NCBI RefSeq assembly: GCF_025698545.1
Contig: NC_068567.1
Location: forward strand, 5,704,001 to 5,768,000
Direction of reading: 5' to 3'
Length of the DNA: 64,000 nt
DNA from: Gossypium raimondii
Lineage: Eukaryota > Streptophyta > Magnoliopsida > Malvales > Malvaceae
In this document: positions 33,991-47,378 of the stretch, in pieces
How positions within the stretch are numbered: position 1 is the first letter of the stretch
How the letters are laid out: every line of letters begins with the position of its first letter
The notes under the pieces: model-generated
The model's input: the letters and a program-made list of their open reading frames with translations, nothing else
Told to the model about the DNA's origin: nothing
Databases searched by the model: none
Program-made: the position numbers and the translations under genes

Positions 33991-36542
33991 AGCGCATAAA
34001 ACTTCGAATTAAATTCCCTTGGGATAGCTTGCAAAAGGGTAATCCCACTAAAGGAAAGATCCTTATTTCCCAACAATTAAATGAGAATTGGCTTTATAGG
34101 ATGAGAAATAGTCCCCACATCCAAAAGTGCACGCATTCATTCATATAAAATTAATATTTTAACAAGTTAATCATAATATTTTATAATCTATTCATATATT
34201 TTAATAAATAAATAAAAATATTTAATTATTTGTTCAATAAAAAAACCTTAAATCATTATATATTGATTAAGATAATATTTTTAATCAATATTCCTAAAAG
34301 GTAAATTAATAAAAAATATTAATAAATTACATAAAATATTTTACACTAATAACTTCATCATATACATATATGTGTTTGTGAGGGAGGAAGTAGAAATGTA
34401 AAATTAAAAAGAAAAAAGGATTTTTTTTTCTTGTTAGAAAAGTTAAAAAGGATTAATTAGAAGATTTTAGTAATAATTGTTCTAAGGCTTCTTTTCTTCC
34501 TTTAAATTTTGGTCAAAAGTCACTTTTTTAATCCTTAATTATGAGATCTTTGGGCACGTATTAGAGTTTATGGGGACCTAATTCCATTATTAAACTTTAA
34601 ATTGCTTGCCACCAAACACTGGTCCTCACTAACTTTCGAATTACTAGTTTAAATTTTATATTTTTATTTTATATTAATAAAATTATTAAATTCAAAGTTT
34701 TATTAATGTTGTGACCATTTTGGTGGTAGATGGAGTTTGGAGATGGAGTTGGGTGCTCTCAAGTCTCAACACTGGCGGATTTTGGATTTAAGTTTTGAGT
34801 TCAAGTAAAATTTTTAAGAGCTTAACTAGATTTTTTAAAAAAAAAAAAATTGGGGGTCTAATTAAGAATTTTAAATTTTTGTGAGATTAATGAAAAATTT
34901 CAAATATTTTAAGTGAGTTTAATTTAAATTTTCAAAAAACATTAAAAGGTATAATGAGAATTTTCAAAAATTTGAGGGGTCTGATTAAAATTTTCTAAAA
35001 ACTTCAAATCAAGGGAGAAATGAACTTTTTCAAAAATGGAGGGGCTAATTAATTTTTTTAAAGATTTCAAGTGAAAAATCATAATTTTCCGCATCTGGCT
35101 TTCGAGTTCCTACATGACAAATATAAATAATTTGGAGTGCTAAAGCTTGTGGTTTGAGACACTTTCTGATACTTAAAGTCAATAATAGAGTAATATGAGG
35201 TTGAAGATAATGAAAATAGATATGAGGGAGCTCCTTATTGATTGGTGGATGTAGACTGGTCTCACATTTGTCTTTATTCCTATCATGGTATAACAAAATG
35301 TCCTCTTTTGGTCTTAAGTTTGAGACAAGTTGTAAACAGCCTAACTAAGACTTATATCAATTGTTTGTAAGATATGATACTTTGATCATATGAGCATCTT
35401 GCCGATAAAGTTTAATATGATATCGCTTCATCCCCTAAAAAATTTGACTTATTATATGAGAGCCAATTTATGGAAGTGCCCTCGAGAGATTCAGTATAAT
35501 AGATTTCGTGACTATTCTTCTCATATAAAATTAAAACTTGAACTTTTCCTAAAAATACAACAACAACAAAAAAGGTGTAGTTTGAAAATAAAAAAATGTA
35601 ACCAAATTGCTCATTCTCTCCTCAGAATTTTCAGTTTCAATGGGATTTCAATGATTAGGCTAATTTACATCAGTTTTCTGTTTGGTTACTCAGACTTCTC
35701 AGTTTGTTCCAACTAATTAAATCTTCTGTTTGGTTACTGAGAAAAACCAGAGAAAGTGATGAGTTTCAAAATTTGAGATACCAACATTTACATCATAGCA
35801 GAGCAATTCCAACTTAAAAGACATATCTAATGTTAATTTTTATTGTAATTATTAGAATATATTGTAACCTCTAAAAAAAAGTTAAAACATGCTTATATTC
35901 TTTAAAATATTAGAATTTAGTCTTTATATTTTTATTTTTAGACATTTAACCTCCTTACTTTTTAAATTTTAAAATTTAGGTTTTTTTTGTTAAAATTATG
36001 TTAATTACAATGTCATTTTTTAATTGCATTGCTACTAAATGCGTTTTTTAATTTTAAAATATCATACTAATAAATCTAATAAAAAGATTAATAGTGTTAA
36101 CACTTGGATCTGAATTTTAAAATTTGAAAAGTAAAAACCTAAATTCGTAAAAGTAAATGGACATAATTCCAAAATTTTGAAAAATAGATCCTAAAAATCC
36201 AAATACGTAACTGGAAATAAAAGGCAATATTTTCTTAATCAAAATCGTTATTCTTTGTTCCTCTGAAAATTACTGTATTGTATTACAATGATCACTAATG
36301 TAATAAAACAGTAAAACTAGATCCATATATCCTGAAATTGAATAAACAAGAGGGGGAAAGGCCTGAAATCACTGGTAGAGCTGCATAATCTTTAACCATA
36401 AATAAATTTCATGGAATCCACTCATTGCTCTGTCATGACTTGGAAACTTTTCCCAGTCAGAAATTGAGAAGATCCTTGAAGCAGAAAGAACTGATCCAAA
36501 ATTTTTCTTCCAAAAATCTTCTCCAAATATTCATGGCATATT
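33991..36542. other. Intergenic, A/T-rich
   Basis: I find no gene. The stretch holds A/T-rich sequence and simple runs. The last 250 bp, less A/T-rich, may be the end of the 3' untranslated region of the sugar transporter gene. Confidence 0.45.
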
Positions 36543-36558
36543 CCCCCCCCCCCCCCCC
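36543..36558. repeat. Run of 16 C (16 G on the transcribed strand)
   Basis: An uninterrupted C homopolymer in otherwise A/T-rich DNA, 37 bp beyond the stop codon of the sugar transporter and therefore probably inside its 3' untranslated region. Confidence 0.9.
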
Positions 36559-36595
36559 ATTTTTGAACCGATATTAAACTCTTTTTTCCCCCCTT

Positions 36596-39500
36596 CTATG
36601 AATTGATGCATGCCTGGATTTCTTCTAGTGTTTTCCCTTTAGTTTCTGGGACAAATTTGGCTACATATAGGATAGTCATTAAAGAGAATCCTGAGTATAT
36701 AAAAAAGGTTCCTGAAACCAAACAGAAAAATCAAAAAACATGTTTCAGAGTTCATGTCTGAAAAATAATTCCAGGTTTCTTTTTGGACAAGTTGAATGTG
36801 TTTTAGTTCAGTCACCTGATGAACTCCAGCTCATGAGGAAGTTGAATGTGTAAGAAACTGCCCATGCACCTAACCAGTTCACCAAGACCACCAAGCTACC
36901 CGCTACTCCCTTAATATTTATAGGGAAAATCTGACATCAAAAACATCAAGTTCGGGTCATTTCAGGTTAATCGTTTCGGGTTTGTTTTTGGGGTCATTTC
37001 GGGTTAAGGGTTGTAATGCTCACCTCAGACATTATCACCCAAGGGACTGCTCCCATTCCAATTGAGAAAGATGCCACATAAATCTGATTTCAATGAGGAA
37101 AAAAAAAAAACTAAAGTGAAAAAAAATGAATAAAAAGGTTGCCATTGGATAATATTTATGTTATGATTTACTTACAAGGACTCCACCAACAGCTAATATT
37201 GGCACCCATTCAGGCAAAAGATTGTGTTCCTGATTCATAGAAATCATGAAACAGGTTTAAAAAATTGTATAGAAAACATGAAACAATTTCATTTATAGAT
37301 AATTATTAAGGCTTACTTTGAGATAAAATGAAGTGCCAGACATGAAGCAACCAAGAAATGTGCCAGCTGCAGAAACCTGCAAATGGGAAAAAAAAAAGTA
37401 TATTTTCATCCCAAATTTTCCCATCAAATTTCATAAGGTAAAAAATGTAAAAGTAAATTTCTGGGGTTAATTTTTTTTTACCATTATCAATGGTCTTCTC
37501 CCTGATTTGTCCATTAACATTGCTCCCACAACAGTTATAGGGACCTACATAGTAAGAAAATAACATTGAATTTGTTTATCAGATGTTTAATTCAATCAGT
37601 TCATGCAGTCACAGCATCAACAACCCTTCCCGATTCTCGGGTTAGGGACCCTTTTGTAAGACAGAAATTAATTACCTGAACACAAGCATAAGCTATGGTT
37701 CCAGCTTTTCCTGAAGAAAGCCCTGTGAATGTTCAGAGAGTTAAATGAAAGTTTAATGACAAAGAAGGCATTGTAATAAGGCACTTGGAAACTATTATTT
37801 ACCAGCTGATGCAAAGGTTTCACTTGCATAGAAACTTATTCCATTAATTCCTCCAAATTGTTGAAACACCATTAATGCAACTCCAATCTGAAGATCATAC
37901 CAAAAAGAAAAATGAGTTCTAATGGAAACCATTTAAACAAGAATCTCATATTCATCGAAGGTATAGAACGAATTAACTCACCATCACTGAACGAATGTAT
38001 TTTGGTTGAAACAAATCCAGCATTCTAGTTTTTGGTAGGCTTTGAAGAGTTTCAATGTACATCTGTTTATACACCAAAATAATCAGCTGTTAGTTTAGCT
38101 TTACATATAATCTCAAAGACAGTCCATATCCATGTTCTCCGGACCTGTTTTTTCTAAAGTATTGACACATGTTCGGATATAGGTATGAAGTTAAAAAGAA
38201 GCATCCGTATCCAACAGTTGTCGGTGAGTCCGATTAACATATGTGCATATATATAGTTAGAAGAAAAAAAATACTTGAATTTCTGCAGCTTCTTGAGTGA
38301 TATCAGCATCTTTGCCTCTAAGTTTTCGAAGAGCAACCTGAAATTCTTTGTTTTGGCCAACCTTTGCCTGCAAACAACAATGTTTCAACAATCATATATG
38401 TATTCATGTGTGTATATCTATCTTGCTTTTATTTCCATTGAAATCTTACCAGCCATCTTGGAGATTCCGGTATGAAACAGAGGCCAACAAACAGGAAAAT
38501 GCATGGCACAAGTCCTTCCAAAAATCATAACCAACATTTAGTCTCTAATAGTCTTTTATTTTTTCAGTTTTGATCTAAAAATCATGAAAGCCTAATTAGG
38601 ATTACCAGTTAGAGCAAGTTCCCTCCATGGTATAATTGTTCCTATTAAGAATGCAACTGATGAACCGGTAACAATCATGAGCTGCAAACGAAAAATAAAA
38701 GGGATTTAAATTACAATTTCACCGGCATTCCGGGTAATATCTGGTAGTGCATATCATTCATGGCCGCTATTTAAATCACTGCATACGGTTCTACCAGGCT
38801 TTCTCACCTGATTCAATGTTGTGAGCCCTCCTCTGAGATTCTTTGGTGCTATTTCAGCTATGAAGATTGGAACCTGTTTGTTTAGTGGGAAAATTATTAG
38901 CACAACTTTAGAAAACATTATCTACCAGTGTATATTTGTCAAGAAATGCATATTTTCTCAGGAAAAAAAATAGTACCACGTATGAGAAAACTCCAATGCC
39001 ATATCCAGTGGAAAACCTTCCAATATCGAGTGAAACAGCTCCCTGCAATAGGATCATGCAAATTTAGGTACTATTCGTTATCCAAAAATCATAAATTCAC
39101 TAAGATGAGGACCAAAGTGTAGAACCTTAGAGAAATAAACAGCAAGCCATCCAGTGATGCAAAAACCAGCTGATAATCTCATTGCCTGACACCATTAAAG
39201 TTGCAGAAATTTAGTACAACTATAACATAAACCATTTTTTTTTCAATTCAATTCTGAAACATAACATACCCCTTTTCGACCAATCATGTCTGCAATCCGA
39301 CCACTAGTGACAGCACCAAGCATTGCACCAATGGTTAAGATAGAACCAAACATTGAAAACTGGAAATTTTTTTCAATAACAAGTTAGTGTGACATTCTTG
39401 AAAATAAAATATTTAATGGATGCATTGCTGTAGAAAGGAACAAACCTCAGATAGGGATAGATTAAGATCTTCACTGATAGCTGATTGAGTGGGTGCTGAA

Positions 39501-39968
39501 TACCCCACCTGCCAAAAGAACAACTTAAACTAAACAAACCTTTTTGGTTTCTTTTTTTCTTTTTTGTGTGTGATTTCTTTTCATATTCTAGTTTTGGTTC
39601 CTAAAAATATAAAAAAAGAAAAAAGAAGAAGAAGAAGAAAAAAACATTTTAGCAACCATGAACTTTGTTTAAACATGGAAATGCCTAGAGGAAAAAGAAA
39701 ACCCAGAAGCAGAAAATTTTGATTTGAAAAAAGCTCTAACAACAAAGAAAAAAAACATGAATTTATTAAGTAAAAAGGAACTTACACATGACCCAAATTC
39801 AAATGAACCGCAAACAGCAACGAATGTGCAAAGCAAAACCATCCAAATGGATCCATTTTCATGATGAACAACAATTTTCTCATCATCTGCACCAATCAAT
39901 GGCTTCTCTAAATCTTCAAGCCCATTGATTTCACCACTTTCAACATCTTTAAACTGCCGAATTGTCAT
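36596..39968 (-). CDS. Sugar transporter, ERD6-like 16 type (major facilitator, 18 exons)
   Basis: Eighteen exons join in phase: 39786-39968, 39446-39508, 39270-39359, 39126-39185, 38977-39042, 38808-38873, 38606-38681, 38450-38514, 38275-38367, 37982-38062, 37803-37887, 37676-37722, 37482-37544, 37317-37376, 37176-37229, 37024-37083, 36816-36930, 36596-36711. They give 480 residues, near the size of Arabidopsis At5g18840. The family exports monosaccharides from the vacuole by proton cotransport (shown for ERD6-like 6). Motifs of the sugar porter fold: [11 protein letters not shown] (102-112), PESPRWL (217-223), [14 protein letters not shown] (290-303), GRRPL after TM7, and PETKG (463-467) before the C-terminus. 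About 12 membrane segments are expected. The N-terminus has an acidic [15 protein letters not shown] segment, typical for vacuolar members. I chose the ATG of [10 protein letters not shown]; an upstream in-frame ATG would add 30 residues without conservation and is unlikely. Confidence 0.93.
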
Positions 39969-40077
39969 CTCTGGGTTCTTTCTTTTTTTTGAAAAAAAAA
40001 AATCAAAACCAGAGAGACTTCGAAATAACTTCAAACAGATGGTGTGAGTGAAAAACAAGGTCTAAAAAAATGAGGGG

Positions 40078-40085
40078 TTTATATA
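40078..40085 (-). promoter_or_regulatory. TATA box of the sugar transporter gene
   Basis: Minus-strand TATATAAA about 110 bp upstream of the chosen ATG. Transcription would start near 40045-40050, leaving a leader of about 80 bases. Confidence 0.55.
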
Positions 40086-40089
40086 CACA

Positions 40090-40697
40090 TTCACCCAGTA
40101 AGATTTTTTTCACTTTTTGGGTGTGGGAAATAGATATTTTTATGGTGCATTGCTTGACTGGCCCACATTTTATCGAGATTTGTTCAATAATTAGTTTGTC
40201 TGGTTGTGTATTATTGGAGGAAGATGATTAGGTAGCCATTAGCAGATAATCTGAGAGCTGGGATTTTCACGAAGCTGTCACTGACGTGGTTTGATCGTAT
40301 GTTTATCTAACAGTAGGAGTTTCATCCACGAAAGTTCAATCATTGAGCCGCCGTTTCCTATTGGACCCTTCTTCATGCAACTTGATTTCCTTTTAAACAC
40401 CAAACTTATGAAATTACTATACTATATATTAAGAATCGAATTATATTTTATCTTCTTTATTTAATAAATAGATAAATTATTTTCTGTACATTATATTAAA
40501 AAGTAAATTTATTTTTTCTATTAAAAATTTCATACATTTGCAGCGACGGGATTTAGGACTAAATTTTGGGGCCTAGTAAAAATTTTAAAAAATTTAGGAG
40601 TTTAATTTGAATTATTTTAAAAGAATTTAGGGTCAAACTAAAATTTTTAAATTTTTTGTGAGATTAATGAGAATTTTCAAATATTTTAAGTGACATG
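40090..40697. other. Upstream region of the sugar transporter gene
   Basis: The first 300 bp are less A/T-rich and probably promoter. After about 40430 the sequence is A/T-rich with degraded repeats. Confidence 0.4.
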
Positions 40698-40950
40698 TAT
40701 TAAGAGTCAAATTACATTTTGTCCCCTCTTTCCATTTGTATTGTTAAAAATCGGCGTGATTGACGGAATAACTAGATAGTGACATGTGAGTTCCAAGTGT
40801 ACCTTATGTTGATGTACATGAACCAATTTTTAACAGTAAAATGGATAATTTTTTTAACAGAATGATTGGTTTATTCTTTGATCTAATGTACAAAGACTAA
40901 TTTGTACATTTTTTTAGTGGAATAAACAAAATGTAATCTAATTTTTAGTA
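40698..40950. mobile_element. MITE-like element, second family, copy 1
   Basis: Inverted ends: TATTAAGAGTCAAATTACAT at the left, and the right end read backwards gives TACTAAAAATTAGATTACAT. The interior has ATGTACATGAACCAATTTTT and AACAGTAAAATGG motifs, shared with the copy at 45346-45705. Homology at the right may extend to about 40975. Confidence 0.55.
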
Positions 40951-41241
40951 CATAGACCTTCATTGTACTTTTACCGAATTTTAATTAAAAATGTATTTTT
41001 TCTACTTAAATATGGTTTGATTTTATGTTTTATATATGCTTGTATTTGATATTAGTGTTAGATACATTTGGATATTGTTGTATGATTTATACCTACTCTT
41101 ATAACTTAAACTCAAATTTAACTTAATCATTAATGAGTTGAGCTTGAACTCTAGTAAACTAACTTCATGTGTTTCATGCTTAATTAGAGTAGCTCACATG
41201 CTAGACTAATTTTCTTTTTTAGTATCTTGTTTTTAATTTTA

Positions 41242-41607
41242 AGGTAAACTATAAAAATAGCCACTTTTATTTATCTCAGACTACATTTTAGTTACTTATG
41301 TTTGAAATGTTACGTTTTAGTTACTTACGTTATCGTTTTGTTACGAAGTGATTGTTTTACTATTAAACTCTGTTACCTCTCTAAACGGCAGTCCTACATG
41401 GTAGTCCAAATGAGTTTTAAATGCCAACTTGGATGTCCAGTTGTCGAGATGAAAATAGGTTTTTAATTAAATAAATTTAATTTAGACTGCCACGTAGGAC
41501 CACCGTTAGGGAGGTAACAGAGCTTAACGGTTGAGTGACCACTTCGTAACAAAATGATAAAGTAAGTGACTAAAACGTAATCTAGTGACTATTTTTATAG
41601 TGTACCC
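41242..41607. mobile_element. Mutator-like MITE, copy B (366 bp, internally shortened)
   Basis: Same family as 30800-31236. It is flanked by a perfect 9-bp direct repeat TTAATTTTA (41233-41241 and 41608-41616). The right arm lacks part of the sequence seen in copies A and C: the block between AAAACGTAA and TCTAGTGAC is deleted. No coding capacity. Confidence 0.85.
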
Positions 41608-41616
41608 TTAATTTTA

Positions 41617-42485
41617 ATTAATATTGTAAATTTTCAATTCCAATAGAAACTCAAGCAATATGAATTATTAATTAACCTTTTACTAGATAAATGAAGAATA
41701 AATTTGAATAATTGAATGATTATCTTAATTTGAGCTCTAAAAATTGATTAAAATTAAATTAATTTTTTATTATTTAAAATCGGTTAAACTCGATTACACT
41801 CTAATATTTCAAAATTCAAAGAAAAAACCTTAAAATTGAGCATTACCATACCCATATTCAACATTCATGGTATACATTTTACATTTATACATAATGAATA
41901 TCATTTATAAGAAGTTGTTTTTATTAAACTATTTTTATTTCAAATATTAAAATTATTAATAATTAATTTTAAATAAAAATAGTGATATTAATAATACAAA
42001 TTATTGTTCTCTTCAAAATCATTGATAGACTACTAAAAGAAGAAAGCCTACGCAATGTCAACAAAGAAATAAGTCCCTTTTTTAACAAAATGACAAAAAT
42101 TCAGTCAAAAAATATTTATTTTTTGAAAAAAAAAAGAAAAGAAAAAAACAAAATAAATCTAGCTGTATACGAGTAAAGCAAGTGAATAGGTTAATTTTTT
42201 TGATGCTGAGTCAGAACCTACGCAAAACATCTTTAAAATTGTCAACTTCATGGGAGTATTTGCCAATTTGCCCAATGTTTTTATTCCACTCATTTTATAT
42301 ATGTAGAAGAAGTATATTTTTTTTTCAATCTAGTCCTAACTTTTCACTTAATTTTGTTAATATTTTGTAATGGGGGTATTTGCTTGATTGTTTTGCCAAT
42401 AAAAAAAAAAGGTTTTCAGAAAAAAAATCATAGAAAAGAGGTTGGTAAATGAAAAATAATGTATTTCCTCCGGTGAAAAGTAAAA
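41617..42485. other. A/T-rich spacer between two MITE copies
   Basis: No recognisable gene; short open frames here are chance. Confidence 0.5.
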
Positions 42486-42935
42486 GGGTAAACTGTAAAA
42501 ATAATTACTTTTGTTTGTCACAGATTACATTTTAGTCATTTATATTTGAAATGTTATGTTTTAATCACTTATGTTATTGTTTTGTTATGAAGTGGTCGCT
42601 CTACCGTTAAACTCTGTTACCTCCCTAACGGTAGTCCTACGTGGCAGTCCAAATGAGTTTTAAGTGCCAACTTGGATATTCAGTTGCTGGGATAAAAATA
42701 GGTTTTTAATTAAATAAATTTAATTTAGATTGCCGCGTAGGACATCCAAGTTGACATTTAAAACCCATTTGGACTGCCACTTAGGACCGCCGTTAGGGAA
42801 GTAATGGAACTTAACGGTAGAGTGACCACTTCGTAACAAAACGATAACGTAAGTAACTAAAACGTAACATTTCAAACATAAGTGACTAAAAAGCAATCTG
42901 AGGCAAACAAAAGTGACCATTTTTGTAGTTTACCA
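42486..42935. mobile_element. Mutator-like MITE, copy C (450 bp)
   Basis: Full-length copy of the same family, beginning GGGTAAACTGTAAAAATAAT and ending TTTTTGTAGTTTACCA. Possible 9-bp flanks are AAAGTAAAA and ATATTAAAA, 7 of 9 matching, which suggests an older insertion than copy B. Confidence 0.75.
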
Positions 42936-44774
42936 TATTAAAATTATACATGAACTTAATAAAATTTGTAATGTTATACATCATCTTTAATTTGCTGCAT
43001 TTGTATACATTAAATTTTAATTTTGGTTCAATTTTCACATTTCACTAATCTAGTTATCTAAGTGGCAGCTTTTTCATTAAATCATGTGTAAATTCACATT
43101 TTATTAGGATAAAAACAAACAAATAAACAAATTTAAATTATTTCCACGTGGATTAAAAAATAAACACACTTGGGAAAAGGGTTTCTTATTTCCCAAAAAT
43201 CTATTTTAGTAATCTAGATGGAAATAATTTAAATAATTTATTTGTCTTTTAACTTAATAAAGTGCCAAATCAACAATTTACATATGACTTAACGAGAAAT
43301 TGTGCCACATGGATAACGAGATTAGTGAAATATAAAATTTGAATCGAAATTAAAATTTAATATATACAAATACACCAAATTAAAGTTAGTGCATAACAAT
43401 ACAAATTCTACATATAATTTTATATTTATCCCAAAAGTAAAAGACAATTTCCAAAGAAAACATCTTACAAATAACATGATTCTTTATGTAAAAAAAACAA
43501 CATAATTTTTAGATAAAAATATTATAGTTTTCAATGTAATTAAAATATGTATTTATATTTAAATAATACATATTATTTTATTTTATTTTATTTTCATAAT
43601 AAATTCTTAACATAATTAAATCTATTTATTCTTTTAATAATAAATTTTAGCATTAATAATTATTTTAAATGAAATATTATTTTAAAAAAATTAATATTAG
43701 TATTTTAATGATAAATATATAGATTATAATTTATAAATATTTAGTAATAAATGTGCTATAATATAAAGTATGCAAATAATATTTAATCATTATTATATTG
43801 TTTTAAGGGTTTAAAAATATTTATATGATTTATCTAATGTGAATATCAATTTATTACCTTAGATAGTATTATTTTGAGTATTTAATGTTGATAATGCTTT
43901 AAATACTATTATTAAATTATATTGTCTTGAACAGAAAGCATTGGATGAAACAGTGACACCACGTCATTTGTACCCATTTTTTAATAGTTTAATGTCATTA
44001 GCATTTTCATCTTGAAAAAAATCAGATCCAAATAAAAATCTTGAAATTCGAGATAAAATTGTTGATGTAACATTAAACTATTGAAAATAGATAATATATC
44101 TGTTTCGTGCAATCCTTTCTAATTGTTTGAAATGTCAATATTTTTTTTGTTTAATCGTAGGTGTTCTCTTCTATTCTACGGGTAGAGAATTATTTTACTT
44201 AAACCGAGCATGGTATATGCTTGAGAAGAAGTCCACTATCACTTTTTCTAATCACTTGTTGATTTTAAAATGTTAATATTAAAATTAATAATTTAATGAT
44301 AAATAAATTTTAGATGATTAATATATTAATGTTTATATTTAAAATGTAAATAATATTGTATTAATAAATATTTTAATATTTATGTAAAAATTTAATTGAA
44401 AACATATTTTTCCAGTAAATGACCAAAACCATTTTTATCAAGTTATCCAAACATAAAATAAATATTTTTTCATAAAACCCAATTCCATGTGTTATAGAAA
44501 ATATTTATTTGAAATAAATGCACCTTTATTTAGGTATTTAATTTTTTAAATCTTTTTAATCATTGTAAATAAGTGGAACAAGATGTACCCAGAGACGACA
44601 AAAGGAAATAATGGAGAACCTTGGTGTTGAGGCCTGTAATGATTGGTAGGGTGAAAACATAACGTGATGCGATGGTGGAATACAGCTAAACTATCGCTAT
44701 GAATAAATTTTTATTTTTGGATCCCAGATTGGCTTCCCAAAATATCCTTTCTTAAATTATTATTAAATTTACGT
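42936..44774. other. Intergenic, A/T-rich
   Basis: I see no gene or intact element in this long A/T-rich stretch. Confidence 0.5.
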
Positions 44775-45222
44775 TTTTTTATTTAATTTTAAAAAGTTAC
44801 GAAGTAATTATCAAAGTTATTAAATTATTAAAATTATTGTTACATGATCTTTTCTATTTGTATTGGTTGTATTAATTGAAAATTCTCATTTTTTTTCTCT
44901 TCTACCATTTATTTTTTTTCATGAAACAACTTTAAATGTCATGAATCTGTGAACCAAAACTCAAAAAGCTTGCTTCGATCTCTAATATTAATTTTCAAAT
45001 TGACTTGAATTTAAAATTTGTTGTTCTGCTCGTTGATGGGTATTGATCCATCGTACCGGTCGTCGAATTGTAGCTTGAAGCTCGTTAACCATATTTCTTT
45101 TTAAAGAAAAATTAACAATCTAATGACTTAAATAAAAAACATTTAAATAGTTTAGTGACTTAAATAAGAACTTTTAAATAGTTCAATAACTATTTCGTAA
45201 CTTTTTAGAATTGAACCAAAGC
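44775..45222. mobile_element. Fold-back (MITE-like) element, about 0.45 kb
   Basis: Left end TTTTAAAAAGTTACGAAGTA and right end, read backwards, TTCTAAAAAGTTACGAAATA are inverted copies. The centre is less A/T-rich. There is no coding sequence, and no target duplication was identified. Confidence 0.45.
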
Positions 45223-45345
45223 ATTGACTTACTGCTAGTTTAGTAATATCGAGTGTAGTTTATATATTTATTTTTTCTGTAGGGGTAATGATGAGATTGT
45301 CATTAGTAAAGTTTATAGCTAACATAAGTTTATTATAGGTGGAAG

Positions 45346-45705
45346 TATCATAAAGCCATTGTATTAGGAGTGAAATTTTATTTTGCCCTTTACAAAAATG
45401 AATAAATTAGTCTCTATACGTTAGATGAAAGAGCAAACTAATTCTTTATATTAAAATTTTTATTTATTTCTACTATTAAAAACTAGTGTAAATGATAAAT
45501 TAGCCAGACAGTTACGCTTGACGTGCCACCTGTACTTTATGATGTACAGGGACTAATTTTTAACAACAGAAATAGATGAAAATTTTAGTAGAAAGACCAA
45601 TTTACTCTTTGATCTAATATATAAAGACTAATTTTCTCTTTTTTTTAAATAGAGGGAGCAAAATGTAATTTGACTCCTAATATAAGGTCCTCCATGATAC
45701 ATTTA
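45346..45705. mobile_element. MITE-like element, second family, copy 2
   Basis: Inverted ends: TATTAGGAGTGAAATTTTAT at the left and, read backwards from the right, TATTAGGAGTCAAATTACAT. The outermost parts (TATCATAAAGCC and, read backwards, TATCATGGAGGACC) also correspond. Related to the copy at 40698-40950. Confidence 0.6.
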
Positions 45706-47378
45706 CAATTCATTACAATATCATGAAAGAAAAACAGCAACAGATTGTAGCACGAGTCTTGAGAGGTTTAATAAATATTTAAAGAAATTTAATGAGAATT
45801 TTAAAAATATATATATGTTTAATTTAAAATTTAAAAGATTATGGAATTTTAATGAATTAAAAAAACATTAGAGGTATAATTGAAAGTTTCAAAAATATTA
45901 AATCGCTATATTTAAAATTTTAAAATATTTGAGGTAATTAGAATTTTCAAAAAAAAATAAAAGTATAAAACTGAAATTAACCAATTTAAAATTATAAAAA
46001 TAAAATTAATTAAATTAAAATATAGATATCGCTTAAATAATCTAATAGCAAAATTTAACTCTCATATTATCACCTAACCTTATATTTTCACTTCCATTTG
46101 GCTAATTTCTAAAATTTGAGTTTATAACTCTCATTTATAATGAAGAAATATTTGAGAATCAAATTAATATAATTTATAAATGTCGAAGGTCAAATTTATT
46201 AAATTATTTAAAATTAAGATCTAATTGATAGTTTGTATAAACGTTGAGTATTAAATGTTATATTAATTCAGTTAGAATTATTAAAATAGAACTGAAAAAA
46301 TATTAGTTATGAAGTTGCAAGTATTTGTACTTTGTTGACTAAAATCATACAGATTAAAAGTGTGTTTGGATGAAGAATTTAATGATTCTAGCACTTCAGA
46401 ATTCATAATTTCAACTTGCTAGGATTTGCAATTGGTTTGGTTGAATAAATAATTGATTTAGAAAATTGATGTTATGAAATTTTACAAATTAAAAATAATT
46501 ATAAAAGAAGAATAATTATATTAAAATAAATAATATAAAAAATATTCAATAAGGATATCGTCAAATTTTAAAGAAATATATAAATAATCTTAATAAAATA
46601 AAATTTAAAATATATTATAATTAAATTAAATTAATTTTTGAAGTTTTAATTTTATCTTATAATGGGATCATATGTAATAAACCAAGTAAAATTAAGAGGA
46701 AATCTAAAAACCGCCTACTTAGGTGGAATTTAAAAAGATTTTGAACAATTAAAATTCCACGTAAAATTACTCAAATTTTTAAAATTCTCCAATATACTTA
46801 TCTAAATAAGTAAATTCAAATTCTTCACACAAACACACCCTAATGATGCAATTTACTCATTATTTTATTATTTTTACATATTCTATTACTTTTTATTCAA
46901 CTATTTTTAATTAATGGACTTCGAGTTGGAGTGTACATTAAGAGCATTAAAAATTAAGAGATTGTTGAGCAAATACTATTCAGTTTCAGCTTCAGGGGCA
47001 GTTCGTTTACAACTGTTTTATTTCTCTCGGGACATGGAAATAGCAAACACCCAAAACTGCTTAGCAATGGTAAATTTTAAGATTTTACAATGTTATATCA
47101 AATATTACCCTCATTCATATTACATTCAACAACCTTCATGCTTCCAGATGCCCCATTTTGCCGGACACATGACAACGTTACCTGAACTCTGATTCTCTAA
47201 ATATATCTATCCCTGACGGGCAGATACCTGTACCTGATACTCTGAATCCAGGTAGCATGTGTCGAGGAGCAAAATGACAACACTGAAGCTTTCGGACAGA
47301 CTTATGTCATCGGATCAAGAACATACATTCAAGTATTTACATATGAGATCTGTGCATAACTCAATTTTGTTCGAGACC
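45706..47378. other. Intergenic, then 3' flank of SPL7
   Basis: A/T-rich sequence without a recognisable gene. From about 46910 the base composition becomes less A/T-rich, probably the SPL7 3' untranslated region. Confidence 0.45.

Noticed and set aside
46914-47192. Plus-strand open frames at 46914-47192 and 47259-47507
   Set aside because: They overlap the 3' end of SPL7 on the opposite strand and have no recognisable domain.
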